From contig CM068315.1 in the NCBI GenBank assembly GCA_034766995.1, positions 21,681,844-21,745,843 of the forward strand: 64,000 nt of DNA, written 5' to 3'. The stretch comes from Acanthacorydalis orientalis (taxonomy: Eukaryota; Arthropoda; Insecta; Megaloptera; Corydalidae). The notes below the pieces were generated by a model. That model was given only the letters and a program-made list of their open reading frames with translations, was not told where the DNA came from and ran no database searches. Position numbers and translations under genes: made by a program. Numbering within the stretch: position 1 is the first letter of the stretch; every line of letters begins with the position of its first letter. Below are positions 10,512 through 25,130 of the stretch, one piece after another.

Positions 10512-12739
10512 CTTTGATTTCAGTGTTGGACGAATAATAGAAAATATTTTACGCTGATGATAAATTAGTTCAGAAAAGGTAATTTTGATTTCATATAATT
10601 CTCAAATTTATCATATAATAAATTATAAATTAATCTATTTCTGTAAATATCTCCGTCATGAAAAATTCACAAAAAATAACTAGTCCTCTTTATAGTATAG
10701 ACTAATAATAATCATATTTTATAGTACTGGCTAAGTATACAAATTATTTATGACTGTCAATAAGTTTGTCATATTTAATTGCATAAAAAAAGATAAACTG
10801 TCTCTCTAAAGTTCACTGAACAGCTTCTTCTAATGAGAAAATTTCTCGAGTCGTTCATATTTACTTCCTTCTCTGACTACTCCTTAATGAATGAATCTGT
10901 TTGTTCAAAACATTAGATTAATTTACATATTTCAATTTAACATTTCACATTTCTAAAATCGATATTTTATAGAATCCTTTCACAAAAAATCGTATAAATA
11001 GTAACATTTTTGATGAGTTTCGTTATATGATTGAACATAAAACAATGTTTGTATTGAGATATGCCGAGATTAAATCTCGAGTTACAGTCTAGAGAGTATT
11101 TACGAAAATATGGACGTGAGATAGTCAAAATCAATAACTCGTAGCGCGGATCATTCTTGAAGTCCTAATTTTTGAAACAAAACTTTAGACTTTAGCACTT
11201 GAGCAACACTGAACACATCATCATATGTCACATTTTTTATCGCACTGTATCATCTAATTTCAAGTGAAATTCGGATAGTATGTTATTTCTTACACTCCGT
11301 TTCGATGGAAAATTAACACATATTCTAAAAATAAAAAGCTAACCAGGGAAGATTAACCAACGATTGAAAATGTGATAGTATTTAAATATAAACCGGTTAT
11401 AAAACTGTTATGTGTGTTTAAGAATGCATTGGGGATACAATATGGAATAAAAGTATAAAAAATTAAAATTCGCAAATATTTGTATTTTTGTTAATAGTAA
11501 AAATGTTTTAAATGACATATTGATAGACGATGCCGTAAATATTAATTTAGAAATATTTTTTTTTGATAATTATTTCGGATAAATTTATATTAATACTTGA
11601 TATGCAATACATATGATGATGGAAATCCAGTGTATAAAAAATTAATAAATTTAAATTACATTCATTATTGATGTAATGTAATAAATGACATTTAGATATC
11701 AATCAAACATGTAATATATATGTTAAATTTATAAAAAGTCTTATTAACTACGATTTTCAATATAACTTTTAAAGTATTAAACATAAAAACACTATAATAA
11801 TATTCAGTCGTGGTAAATAAGTTTAACACTTTTGTACAATATGAAAAAAATTAGTTAGAAGATAATACAAAATAAAGAATGAGAGCAAGAGTTGCAAGTC
11901 TTATAGAAATCTATACAATTTTGTCAAATATAGGAATATTCAATATTTTCTTTGTCAACAGTTATGGATGTTGGTCCATTTTTAAAACTAAAAATTCAAA
12001 AACTGATATTTTTTTATAAATTATAATTAATTTTTTCATATGATATAGAAAACCTTCAAAAGATTTTGCTATTTATAAATTTTATATATATAAAACGAAG
12101 CAAATTTATTTTATAACATTTTTTACTATTATATTTAAAAATATGACGTTTTCTATAAGAAAATATATTGAAAATTCAAATTATAATTTCTTTTAAACAG
12201 AAAATACAATCAATTTTAAAATTAATTTATAGTTTGAAAATAAAAAAGAACAATGTTATTCATTTTTATCACCTTAGTATTTTTGCAATTGTTAATACAT
12301 TATTAAAAGTTTTGCGCATAACGATTATATATATATATATATATATATTTATGTAAAATGATTTTTATTCCAGATAGTTTCAATTTTTGAAACTCATAGT
12401 GCAATAAATTTTTCGTTTATGAAATGTGTTCATTATATTTAGTACATTGGTAATATTAAGAATGTAGAAATTGATAAAAAATAATTTATATTCTATATAA
12501 AAAAATTAAATGTATAATATATTAATAAAAATTAATAAAATATTAAGACCTATTTTTTTAAATTACTTTATATAATTTTGGTTAATAAAAAAGTTATACA
12601 TATGTACATTTTAAATTAATAAAAAAGGCAAAATTCATATATTTGTGAAGTGTACAAATTACTATTCGATATATTCAATTCTAAACCAATGCAGTCGGTC
12701 TCATTAAAAATATTAATACCAATTTTTAAAAATCGATCA
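10512..12739. other. AT-rich intergenic DNA
   Basis: No gene was recognised. A (TA)n tract sits at 12326-12348. The reading frame at 12168-12356 is low-complexity Lys/Ile/Asn sequence and is not credible as a gene. Confidence 0.55.
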
Positions 12740-12741
12740 TC

Positions 12742-13462
12742 TACGTAGGTCGGTTGATAAGTATGGTAAAAAAGCAAGTTGAACACTATTTTTTGGAAAA
12801 AACGGATTTTATTTTTCCAAATTTTTAAGTTTGGGAAGAATAAGAAGTAGCACAGGGTCAAGTCCGGAGAATAGGGTGGATGAGGAATTAATTCAAAGTA
12901 TAATTCGTGCAATTTTGTCATTTCGATGGTGGATTTGTGGAATGTCGCGTTGTCCTGGTGAAAGAGCACTTTTATGAGCGCCAATTTTAGACGTTTTTGT
13001 TTCAGATCTTCTTTCAAATGGTCCAATAGTGTTGCATAATAGGCTCCTGTTATCGTTTTTCTCTTCGTTAAGTAGTCGATCAGGATGATTTCTTGGGAAT
13101 CCCAAAAACAGTGGCCATCATTTTCTCGGCCAACAAAACGATTTTCAAGGCTTCTTCGACACACTTTTACCAGTCGTTATCCACTGCTTTGACTATTGTT
13201 TCGACTCAGGTGTGCATTGGTGCATCCATGTTTCATCCACGGTGATGAATCGACGTAAAAAGGCCTTTTAGTTTTTTCCATTCTTGCGGTAAGTGCAACA
13301 ATACTCGCTTCAAATATATGTAGAACGTGAACAATGCGTCGTTTCTGGCTGAAATTTCGCCTATGATAGTTTGAAAAGTGACACTTGACAGCCGTGACAT
13401 TACCAAATGAATGACGATATCACATCATAGAAATTTATCAAACTTATCAAACGACTCACGTA
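12742..13462 (-). mobile_element. Headless mariner, copy 2, both ends present
   Basis: A 721-bp minus-strand element bounded by TACGTGAGTCGTTTGATAAG (starting at 13462) and TACGTAGGTCGGTTGATAAG (starting at 12742). Coding remnants in the minus direction are the first catalytic site TVDETWMH (near 13240), the SQEIILIDYLTKRKTITGAY block, the second site FHQDNATFHKS (near 12955) and the third region HPPYSPDLTLCYF (near 12860). The longest open part is 12616-13164, which runs past the element's end. The interval between the left end and the first Asp is only about 220 bp. It is collinear with the copy at 191, so the HTH-encoding part was lost before the two copies spread. Frameshifts preclude activity. 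Confidence 0.9.
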
Positions 13463-14422
13463 GTTTGGGCACAATCTAATAAAGAGGCAATCAGTATTAC
13501 AGCAACAACCCCCTGCAGAGTGCCAAGCACAGGGAATCATAATTTACGTTTCTTAAAATAACTGTTGCTCTCTTGAGTTGGATTTTCCAGTAAGTAGTAT
13601 AGTATTGTTGTGGCCTCTCATCAGACCCGTTCCTTGCAATTCAGCCACCTTATGCTCAAGAAAACACCCCTTTACACTGGCCTGTATAAAATGGCTGAAA
13701 GTGGCAACAATAATTGGTCGCTGATTTCAATAATACTCGGAAACGAGATCATTCTTCCCTTCTGCATGAATCAGCGCTTTCCTGTTGTCCTTGGTTGCAT
13801 TTTCATTGCATTTTACAATCGGCACGCTTGCCGTTGGATAAACCTGCCAATAATAGAAAAGTTACAATGAAAAATTAAGAGTGAGGTAATAGTAGATCAG
13901 CACATACATTTTATGTTTTGAGGGAATGTTATACCAACTATACTATTGGAAACTACAGCCAACATATAATCAGGCTTATTTTAATAATTTGTAGGTACTA
14001 CCTAACTGGTTATTATAAAAAGATAGTCGCACTACAGACGTTGTTATCATTACTTTAGTATTCTGCAAAGGTTTTTAACAAGCAAAAAGATTATCAAAGG
14101 ACGAACAACATAGTTGGTAATTTTTTATTCCATCGATAAAATGTTATTCCATCGATATTTTTAAAATATGAATTTTTAAAAAATAAATTAATTGATTAGA
14201 AACAGATACCGACGGCGAATGACATTTAAAATTAAATTATATTAAATATAAAAATTATTGAATAATTAGATGAGATTGAAAACAGGTGTAAATAAGTACT
14301 TGAACTTTTATAACATAACCTCATTGTTTTTTAAATCGATCGTACCAGAAGTGAATAGGAAACAATTTTAAATTATGACTTTTGGTCAAAAAATATCCAG
14401 ATTTTACTCACTGCTTAATATT
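13463..14422. other. Intergenic DNA with a moderately GC-richer block
   Basis: The stretch 13490-13870 has visibly higher GC than its surroundings and one unbroken 86-codon frame (13610-13870). Its translation shows no family I recognise and no domain. It could be part of an unidentified repeat or a non-coding exon. The rest is AT-rich and featureless. Confidence 0.35.
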
Positions 14423-14435
14423 TACACACACACAC

Positions 14436-14498
<63 letters not shown>
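14423..14498. repeat. Compound microsatellite (CA)n-(TG)n-(TA)n
   Basis: A CA tract (14423-14437), a short TG run and about 28 TA units to 14498. It directly abuts the candidate transposon end at 14499. Confidence 0.95.
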
Positions 14499-14502
<4 letters not shown>

Positions 14503-15004
14503 GGTTGCATAAGTTTGAAATATTGGAAAAATCGATTTTTGGTTTTTTTGAATATTACTAAAGCTTAAAGTCTTAAGTTTCATTATCAAAATGAATTTTA
14601 TCGAAATTCAAAGAATTCCCTGAGATACAGCGATTTTAGTGAGGAAGTTTGCATCTGGATAGGGCTTAGCTCGAGCGCGTTCGTTCGTTTTTCTCGAAAT
14701 TATACTTTTCAAAACGGTGTATATCATATCTCAAAAACTATTCATCTGATTAGTTTGAAGTTTTGACTGAACATTGTTAATAACATTCTCTATCGGGTGA
14801 CGAAATGATTTTTTGATACACTTTTCCACTTACTAACAATAAACTATTATGTGAGTCAAAAACTGTTCCCAACGCTGCCGAGCGTTAAGAAATGATTACA
14901 GAAAACGATGGTGAATACATAATTGATTAATAAAAGCGTTTTCTGCCAAAAATAATCACCCGAGTTACAATTTCAAATCGTATATGAACTTTTGCACTGA
15001 CCCA
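14499..15004. repeat. Candidate MITE (Tc1/mariner-like) beside a TA tract
   Basis: It begins right after the TA tract with CAGAGGTTGCATAAGTTTGA. The block ending near 15004 reads, on the other strand, TGGGTCAGTGCAAAAGTTCA. The cores GTTGCATAAGTTTGAAATA and GTGCAAAAGTTCATATA are imperfect inverted matches. Internal sequence (cores such as ATCTCAAAAACTATTCATCTGA) is non-coding. The borders are approximate and the family is unknown. Confidence 0.4.
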
Positions 15005-16639
15005 ATATAAAAAAATAAAGTTAAACTTGTTATAAAATAAATGAAAGTTAATGAAGGTAAAGTGTACTTACCTAAATGTTATTTTTAACGTCGCGGTCGC
15101 TTAATAAATCACTTCTGAAATTAAATTTGACGAGATACTGATTCTAACCACATCTCATCATTTATTTTCAAATTATTTAGTTACGAGGTTACACGAATAA
15201 ATGAACAATAGTTTTCTTTTGGTCAACAAATATTTATTTCAAAAGTTAACAACTTTCTCTTAAACAACTTTAAGAATATAACTAATACTAAAATAGAATC
15301 GATTTAAAATCTAAGACAGATCAATATTTTTCTCTATTGTGTAACATGTAAAATTTCATAACATAGTAAGTGACACGTTAACATGTACATCTAATAGCAT
15401 GATTAGGTATTCCAACAGCGTTCTAGTATCTCCGAAATGTATTTCATCGCCAGTCAAGTTCATAGTTCACGTATTGCAGCCATAGTACAGTTTTTTTGTT
15501 GAGATAATTTGAGAAATATCAATTTGATCATGATATTTCAGTTCTTCTTGAACCTTTAAACTAGTTTCAATTGAATCATATCAATTTAAAATGTAAAAAA
15601 TTTAAAACGTACAGAAAAACGAATATCTAGAAAAGATATGATTCTTTGAAACTGTGTTATACTGTGTTATAATTTGACGCGTATATAATATAATTATATA
15701 TAATTAATATAATGTGTCTAATATTTATTGAGCAGTTTAAAAAATGGAATAATTAGAGTATTTATGTATAAATATTTCTTTACTGTATTAAAACAACATA
15801 ATAATTGTCCTCCAAACTGCAATTTTTACTTGATATGGCATATTTAATAATTTGTGCTGTCTTTCAATAACTTGATATTTTTGAGGTGTAATTGAACTAT
15901 TATATTGTTTTTAGTGAACTTCGAACTGAATTTCTGAAAGAACAATATAAAGAGGATAATAAAACAACATTAAAAAACGATTTTGTAGTAATTAAAATAA
16001 GACTGTATTTTTTTGTTATTTTAAAATTACAAATTCCCCACCTGATTTTTATTCTCTTAAATATTTTCCCTTTATCCCCCATACCATACATTAGCTACCA
16101 ACCTAGAAAGTTTTTTTCGAAAATAGTGAATTACTGTTTCAATATATTTTTGCAAGTGTATCAGTTCAAACTTCATGCATTGTATGGCGTATTTATGTAA
16201 CACCTGTTTATCTAAAAAGTATTTATTGACTTTGTCAGAAATTTCGATAGAAATTTAAAGAGGACTAATATACTTTTTTTAACTAAAATCAACAAAATCG
16301 CAATACAAATTTTGGGCGTGATTAAAAACATGAATATGATTATATAGAAATGTCTTGTGCACGCGCATTTCAGAGGCTTAAATGATTTCTGACAGTCGAA
16401 AGGACATGCACGATTATTCGAAATCAGATCGAACTAAGACTATCAAAAGCAAATAAAACATGGAAAAAAATTAAATTTTGATGCAAATTAATTGCCATTT
16501 AAATATTTAAAGAAATTATTCAAACACAAAATATAATATTAATGTAATCTATTCGTAATATTTTAATTAGATTTCAAGAATGATATCCACGAAGATGGTA
16601 TCTAATATTTTGGCGCAAAAGAAGAAAATGAAAAGAAAC
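15005..16639. other. AT-rich intergenic DNA
   Basis: Nothing recognisable. The frames at 15892-16200 are low-complexity and show no domain. Confidence 0.5.
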
Positions 16640-16960
16640 TGAAATCAATTCCGACCGTCTTGAACGAATTGAGAAAAGAGAGGACGTTTAGAACCAAGAT
16701 ATCACAGGTGCCGAGTTATGAGTATACCAGGACGACCCTGAAACTAAAAGACGAAATCTTCAGTACTTAACTACCATCTGTTTCTGGCTAAAGACGAACA
16801 AAAAGTATCACTTTCCAATATGAAGCCAATATTGATATTTTTTTAGGCACTAAAAGTATAATTCAATGAAAATATCTTCCAGGGGGGTAAACGGTCAACC
16901 CATACATTTAAAAGTATGTTTTGAAGCGTTTAAAAAAGTAGTCATAAAAGAATAGAATTG
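16640..16960 (+). pseudogene. Mariner transposase fragment (central region)
   Basis: Broken frames follow the order of a mariner transposase centre: VLNELRKERTF, a first-Asp site decayed from TGDESWVYGYDPETK to TGAEL*VYQDDPETKRR (about 16705-16755), a remnant of the KTMLI..F block (MKPILIFF-like, about 16820-16845), and PGG*TVN followed by YVLKRLKK (about 16880-16940). It contains several stops. No terminal repeats or second and third Asp regions were found, so it is an old internal fragment. Confidence 0.65.
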
Positions 16961-18785
16961 TGACTCAAAAAGTAAATTTACCATTATAATAAGGCCCTTT
17001 ATTCCATGCTATAAGTAAATACATTTTTAACCTTCAACAAATTACAATGCTGCAACAGTTACTTCGTAAAATCTCGCCGGTTATGATAATAAAAAAAAAG
17101 ATTTTTATTTGACGTAAGAGACTGGTATCACTAATTTTTCATTTATTAAATTTAATCTTTTAATACCTATACGTACATTTAGATACATATAGATATTTAT
17201 AAAATCAAAGTGTCTTTCAGAATACATTTAAAATTAGATTTGTTTTACTTATATTAAAATAAGATTCCTTAAACAATTGATAACTTAGAATAATACTCAT
17301 TTAAATAATTTTCAAACAAAATTTTTAACCAGGATTTAGTTACAATAATTAGAAATGCACGTGTTTCTTTAAGATTATATAATTATATAGTAAATCAACT
17401 AGATTCTACTCAAATGATTTTTGAACAATTTGGCAGTTTTTGATTATTTCTGGTTATAATAATATTTTAAACAGTTCACATAAATCTATCACGAATCCTT
17501 AGCTACATTAATGAAATGTAGGTAAAATGCTTAGATTTTTTAAATTTTTTATTCGTTACATTAATGAATTCATAGTATAAAAAACCAATAAAAATCGAAA
17601 TTTTCTTAAAAAATAATTTTAAACATTAACGAGTTAATATACCGCAACGAAAATATTACAGATATAAAAATCTTTAAAAAAAAATTAACTACTATGGATA
17701 CATTAATATCAGATAGTCAATAGTACATAAATAGGAATTAATTATCCGATATTATGTAAAAAGAAAAAAAGTTATACAGAAGATTTAAAAGTTCTTAGTA
17801 GAAATCATAGGATAGAACAACACATTATAAAATGATTGAATAAAACAGAATTAGGAAGGTGTTCGTTTTTAATTTCGATGATGAAAGTCATTTAATTTGA
17901 GTTTGTTATACGATAATTATATTTATCATATTTATAATATCGTGCTAAATGACACAATCGACGAAATAAAGTGCTATCAAAATATATTCTCTATAGGGAA
18001 GTTGATTAATTAAATGGATATGATAACGTTTTATATTTTTGTCAATGTCAAACCATACAATATCATGGTGAGGTATGTTATCTAAACGTACCTTAAAATG
18101 AGTGTTAAATGCAGTGTTCGACTGATCCATTTAAAACGACATAAATATAATCTTTTTAACAGTTTTAGATAGTCTTCAACTATCTAAGTCAGTTCATCAC
18201 ATGTAGTATGCAGACAGCTTTACAGTTAAAAGAATCTGTTCTATGCAAATACCGCAGTTTGTCGTACAGTCGGTAATATTTTCAAGTAGATATTAAATCG
18301 AGTTCAAGATCTAACTGAAAGATCGAACTCCTTACTGACATGAAAAGCACATCGAACTTCAAATTGAACCGGACGTAAAATAAACAAACTCGGATATTAC
18401 CTATATTCACCATTCATGTGTTTCAAAAAGGATTATTAAGTTACCTGAATACAATACCGAAAATTGTTCTCAAGAAATATAAAGTGTGTAGTCCAGTGGT
18501 GAAGGCGAAGGTGAGGGTGAATGCTTGAAGAAAATGAATATTTGTTATTTAGAAAACGGCGTAAGATGAAAAAATTGGATACTATTGTATGAATAGTTTC
18601 GAAACGAATTGATACTATACGTTTAGATTAATGTACATTGCAAATGTTTATAAACATGAAGATAAACTTGGATGAATATCTCGTTTCACCTAAAAACAAG
18701 TGAAGTGGAAACTTTATTTCAGTGTGAGATTACCGTATAATCTCGTACTTTGACTTAAATATGTCAATCTGTATAAAAAAGTTAC

Positions 18786-18786
<1 letters not shown>
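16961..18786. other. AT-rich intergenic DNA
   Basis: No gene seen. An imperfect inverted repeat, GAGTTCAAGATC against GATCGAACTC, lies near 18300-18330. Confidence 0.5.

Positions 18787-18841
<55 letters not shown>
18787..18841. repeat. (TA)n microsatellite
   Basis: A pure TA tract of about 55 bp. Confidence 0.97.
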
Positions 18842-18844
<3 letters not shown>

Positions 18845-21800
18845 TGTTCACTATCCATTTTGAATTTATTTTCGATAACAAACAAGCTCAAATATTTATC
18901 TTTTATAGTTTCGCTCCGTTTATATTACTCCGTATATAAAAAGAACGAGAGTTTCAATTCGATACTTCAATTGATATTTCACTCCGTTGGTATAAACATA
19001 ACCAATAAATTCAATTTCAAGAAAGGTATTAAAGCATAAAAGTTAAAACCTTTGATTAAATACATACATTAGAATCATATATACAATTAATCTTTGAATA
19101 TTTAAATAACAGTACATTTTCTTTGGTCAAAAAAATATCACTGTAGATTAGTATACACACGATATCTTTTCTGATCGAATATTATAAAAATATCTCCTTT
19201 CATGTATTTCGCAACATTATGTGTATTATTGTTAATTCTGGGCAAAGGAAATAAGACAAATTTGTCTATCTGAGCGCGGATAACGTAAATCTGTCTTCTC
19301 TATTTTTACTATAGAATACAAAAGTGTTACATCAGTCATGAGGGTCTATAATATTTCTATAAAGATATATTCATATCTATGTATACTTCCTGTTTGGATT
19401 AATTTTAGAAACAATTATTGAAAAAGTTAAAACATAATTTAAATGAATATATTGTTAAACTTTTTGCCAGCATTATTATTAGTAAATGAAATTATTAAAT
19501 AACAATATCCGATGTGATTTTTAGAATTATCAAAAAGCAAATATGTATTAAAATCTATACAGCATGTTTAGTCGTCTTGGTGTTATATAACCGAGTCTAC
19601 CAATAACTAATATTAATTTTTACATATAAAATAAAGGAACATGAAAATGAATTCTATTATTACTATCCTTCCTCTCCTTAAAATACCTATATTCACTATC
19701 TTTATGAATAATACTAAATTTTCATCATCAATAGTGAAGTTAAATAGAAATTTAAAGAAATGCACAGCATAAGAATACAGATAGCAAATACAATCAATAT
19801 ATGTGAATTCAGTTTTATTTTAATTGAAGGGTTTTACCGTGTTTAATTTCTTTTCTGATTATATAACGCACATAGATAAAAAATACAGTACAAGTCAGTA
19901 TAATACCATATCCAGTATTGTATTACATAACAAAAATGTATGTTCATTTAATAACCATTAAAATATATAACTGGAAAGGAATCTATAGTAAAATAGAAAG
20001 ATAAACTAATATTATCCACACTGTTTAGTTTTTCATTGTTTATCTTGTGATTACATAATAATAAAACGGGTAGAATACATTATATAATCCTAATATAATT
20101 TTTGAATTAACTATTGGCATCTCCAGCATAATTGAAAAAGAACATAATGAGATAAAGATAGCATTGGGAAAAGAATTAGAATGGAATAATTTCAGTTGAA
20201 TACCAGGCACTACATATTTAATTCAAGATATTATTGTCTGGTATGAATATCTTCGAGAAGACATTTTTTATCATCTTTAAGTTTCATTATGAGAAACGAG
20301 TTTAATTTATCCATCAAACAATATATCGTTTATGTCTGTAAATTAGCGAAAAGAATATTTAGACGGGTAGATCTAGAGACCGCACGATATAAAATAAAGT
20401 ATTTTTATTTACATTTAATTATTTTTATAAAACATTAACTGGAACATTACTTTTCAATTTCTTTAAAAAATAAACTATTTACACAAATAATAATCTCATT
20501 TTACAAAACTATTTGAAACTGAGAATACACCATTACTTCAAGAATAAGGAAGAAATACAACATAATAATAAATTCGTTAATAAAATAAATACTATTTTCA
20601 AATCTATGACTGAAAATATTTTTGATAATTATTTAAAAATATTATAAATGAATAATATTCGAATTTTGTTTAGTATCATTTGAAACCATATTTCATAGTA
20701 TAAGAGAACAGTAGCACGTTTCTTTTCCCTTTTTTATTATTACTATCTCAACTAAAACATATACTTTCACGCTAGTTATATTGGTGAAATGCTTGAATAA
20801 AACATTATAAAAGTGAAAGTGACTATTTATTCGTCTGAGATTAATGATATTAATTAAGAATGTGAATGAAAGTAAAAAAAGATTTACTAATAAAAATTAT
20901 TACATTTTTACTTAGATTGCTTTATTAACACTTTGGTTTATTTAAAATTACTCTTTAAAAAATGTATAATAAAAAAAATAATTTCATAGATGTTATGCAA
21001 ATTAAATATTAAATTAGCATTGAAAAAGCTTGCTCGAGCTAATCGTAATCATTCACACTCTTTTACGACATAGACACTTTTGTGGTCTATATTTATGACA
21101 ATATTTCTTTCTTGTAACCATAAACTTAAAAATATTAATTAACACTCTTGATTTTAGAAACAAAAATGAGTATACATTTTATTTTTGAAAAAAATTAAAA
21201 AATATATTTTTATAAAAGTAGGTATTATTCTGTGAACCTTAAAAATACCTCCTATATTCGTACATACCACTATGAGAATCATTAGATGCAAAGTGTTGAA
21301 ACATAAAAATGATTTGAAACTATAATATACTATGAAAATTAATTGTCGCTGCATTTATTGGATTCCAACTGTTGCCGGTGCATTTGCCAAACATTCTGAA
21401 AAAAGAAAAAATAAATTAGATTCATCTTTACAAAATATTATAAGAATTTGTAAATCATACATGAATTTATTAATTGTTAAATGTTCAACAGATATTAATT
21501 TTAATACGAATATGCTAATGAGTAAATGCTGAAATGTAGACTAGATACAATAAAAACGTCTTCTGCTCTAGAGAAATATTTTATTAAAGAGACAATTTTG
21601 AGGACTCATACATACTCTCTTCGAAACACATGTAATTTTTTTCACTCCATACAGAGAACGTAAAATTTTGTTTTTACTTTGCAAATGCAAAGAAATTCTA
21701 CATTTTCGTAGAATGTTTTTACATTCGCATTTTGAATAATACGTTTTTAAAATAAAATTCGGGTCCCAGATATTGTCACAGTACTTAATGTAACAGCCTC

Positions 21801-22059
21801 ACTGCCGAGAAACATGCTTTTATTTTAATTTTGTAATTAGAACCTTTGATTGTTTTCAATAGAATTTAGACTCTAGTTTACTTATATTAATATTATGTTC
21901 ACCACCATTTCACCATCACGATGACTGAAAAGAGAAGCTCAGATATTTGCCTGAATCAGTAATCGTTACTTTTACTTCACTAACAAAAGGATGAAAAGGT
22001 AAAATTCAATCCATTTGTAAACGTTACAAAACACTATTAAGTTCAATTACATATCATTA
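18842..22059. other. AT-rich intergenic DNA
   Basis: The longest stretch without any recognised element. Short frames, for example 21332-21532 on the plus strand, show no domain or codon signal that I can support. Confidence 0.5.
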
Positions 22060-22061
22060 TA

Positions 22062-23213
22062 CAAAGGTTATTTGAAAAGTTTGCGACTTAACATATAAGT
22101 AGCGGTAATATTTTAAATATTTGTGGCGTATTACAAAGCTATATATCTATCTTATACATAACCTCAAAGTTAATAATTAATGTGGCAAGCAGTTTGTTGC
22201 AAACATCAATTTAAATAAAGCTCTTTTTGTGCCGCTGTTGAAATGGATAAAGTTGAACATCATGCGGTGATAACGTTTTTTGTCGAAAAAGGTTTAACGT
22301 CAACAGAAATCTTTAATGAGATGAAAAATGTACTGGGTGATAGTGCACCTTCATATACAATCATAAAAAAATGGGCAGCTGAATTTAAATGTGGCCGTGT
22401 AAGCTTAGAAGACAACTCGCATAGTATACGTCCGAAAACTGAAACGAACTGAAGCGTGCCGCATTTGCTGACAATTGATCATAAACGCATTCGAGTACAA
22501 ATTTACCAAAACGGTTTGGATCGATTTAAGAGGGATACGATTGACTTTATCCGGTGATTTTTGACTACAGATGAGACTTGGATTCACCATTACACTCCAG
22601 ACTCAAAACAACAGTAAAAGTAATGGAAGTATGGTGATTATCCACTACCAAAAAAATCAAAACCAGTTTTATCCGCTGATAAAGTTATGGGTTAATTTTT
22701 TTGGGATACTAAAGAGATCGCACTAATTGACTACCTTGGAAAGTATTAAATGGAAACGGAAGAGTATTATACTAAACTTTTGGATCGACTCGATCAAACA
22801 GTTTGTGAGAAAAGACCAGATTTATCAAAGAAAAAAATCATTTTCCATCAAGATAATGCACGTCCCCATACATGTGTTATATCCATGGCAAAACTCGTTG
22901 AATTAAAGAATGACTTGCTGCCCCATTCAGTCTATTCTCCAGATTTTGCTCCCTCAGATTTCCATCAGTTCCCAAAACTTAAAAAAATTCTTGGTGATAA
23001 ACGATTTTCGTCAGATAAAGAAATGATACCAGCAGTGAATCGTTATTTTGAGGACCTCCAAGACAAGGATTTCCAGGACGACATAAAAGCTCTCAACAAC
23101 CGCTGGATGAAGTGCATTGAAGTTTAGGGAGATCATATTAAAAAATAAAAGTAATTTAAAAACGTAAGTTATATTCTTTCATAATTAGGCCGCGAACTTT
23201 CAAATTTCCCTTG
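22062..23213 (+). mobile_element. Mariner transposon, near full length, dead
   Basis: An element of about 1150 bp starting CAAAGGTTATTTGAAAAGTT after TA (22060-22061). The right end finishes near 23213 (mirror CAAGGGAAATTTGAAAG). The open part 22243-22452 is a transposase N-terminus with the HTH region (GLTSTEIFNEM...SYTIIKKWAAEFKCG, then SLEDNSHSIRPKT). After a short deletion, remnants give the first catalytic site TTDETWIHHYTPDSKQQ (about 22560-22610). The open part 22750-23127 carries the second site FHQDNARPHT and the third site YSPDFAPSDFHQFPKLKK, and runs to the C-terminus RWMKCIEV. All three Asp codons are kept, but at least three stops and a deletion between the HTH and catalytic parts break the gene. 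The plan is that of SETMAR-type transposases. Confidence 0.93.
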
Positions 23214-23512
23214 TCCTAGGTCCAATAAAATTTTTGTATTTACATCACATTTTTCAGTATTAAGTATCTAATATAAATTCCCTGTCAATAATACAGTCAC
23301 AGTTATTAATGAGATTATACTATGTTAGTTGTTATTATTTGTTAATAATTTTTAATTCAACTAAATGACATTCAAATAAAAAACTATGTAAAGTTGTATG
23401 CTTGTAATTTGGTTCTTTGTCAAACTATACAGTTCACTTTGTACTGTAGCTAAAATTAAACTTTCTTTTGTCAGTGATTTTGTATGTATATATGTACACA
23501 CACTTACAAATG

Positions 23513-24392
<880 letters not shown>

Positions 24393-24434
<42 letters not shown>

Positions 24435-24467
24435 TATACATATATGTGTGTGTGTGTATATGTGTGT
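24393..24467. repeat. Compound microsatellite (TA)n-(TG)n
   Basis: TA units to about 24428, an interrupted A-rich step, then TG/TA units to 24467. Confidence 0.93.
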
Positions 24468-24794
24468 AAGTATGAGTCGCGTAAAAAATAAAGAAAACAT
24501 TTTTATCTTAACTAATAACCCTGACACAATTAAATAAATCATATAACTAAATATCTTACTTTTTCTTAGTTTTAACGGGTATTTATACATTCAAGAAGCA
24601 CAAATAATGTATCTTACTTGAAATATTAACATCGTTTTTTTTTGTTAATCATTAACAATACTGCACTCAATTCTTATGAAATATAAAAAGTGTTATTCTA
24701 GGATATTTAAGCAACATAAACAATTATTACAATAGGTAAAAAAAGAATTATAAAATTATTGAATTCTGAAGTTACCAAATAAAATTATAAAATA
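24468..24794. other. AT-rich intergenic DNA
   Basis: Nothing recognisable. Confidence 0.55.
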
Positions 24795-24811
24795 TCTCTC
24801 TCTCTATCTCT

Positions 24812-24871
<60 letters not shown>
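24795..24871. repeat. Compound microsatellite (TC)n-(AC)n-(TA)n
   Basis: TC units, then about 12 AC units, then about 18 TA units. Confidence 0.95.
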
Positions 24872-24876
<5 letters not shown>

Positions 24877-25022
24877 AAATGTACAAAATATTGAACAAAA
24901 ATCGTGTTGAAATTTTGTATTAAATTATTATTAACGATGACACCTGAAAACTGCAATGAATGTTCGACTTCATAACACAAACGTCGTAATATAACTGTAA
25001 GAGTGATTATATAGACATACTA

Positions 25023-25112
<90 letters not shown>
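25023..25112. repeat. Compound microsatellite (AC)n-(TA)n
   Basis: About 9 AC units followed by about 36 TA units. It ends 19 bp before the GC-rich island at 25131. Confidence 0.97.
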
Positions 25113-25114
<2 letters not shown>

Positions 25115-25130
25115 CAATATTGAGTTAATA

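Noticed and set aside
11050..11110. Small palindrome GAGATTAAATCTC as a regulatory site
   Set aside because: It is a single short occurrence with no gene or repeat context.
13610..13870. 86-codon plus-strand frame in a GC-richer block
   Set aside because: No recognisable domain, splice context or partner exon. The composition is compatible with an unidentified repeat.
15655..15690. Direct duplication of CTGTGTTATA and nearby TATAAT words as a promoter-like site
   Set aside because: TATA-like words are everywhere in this AT-rich sequence, and no gene start lies nearby.
21332..21532. 66-codon frame beginning MKINCRCIYW
   Set aside because: A short isolated frame with no domain, no conserved neighbour and a rapid drift into Lys/Asn/Ile-rich sequence.
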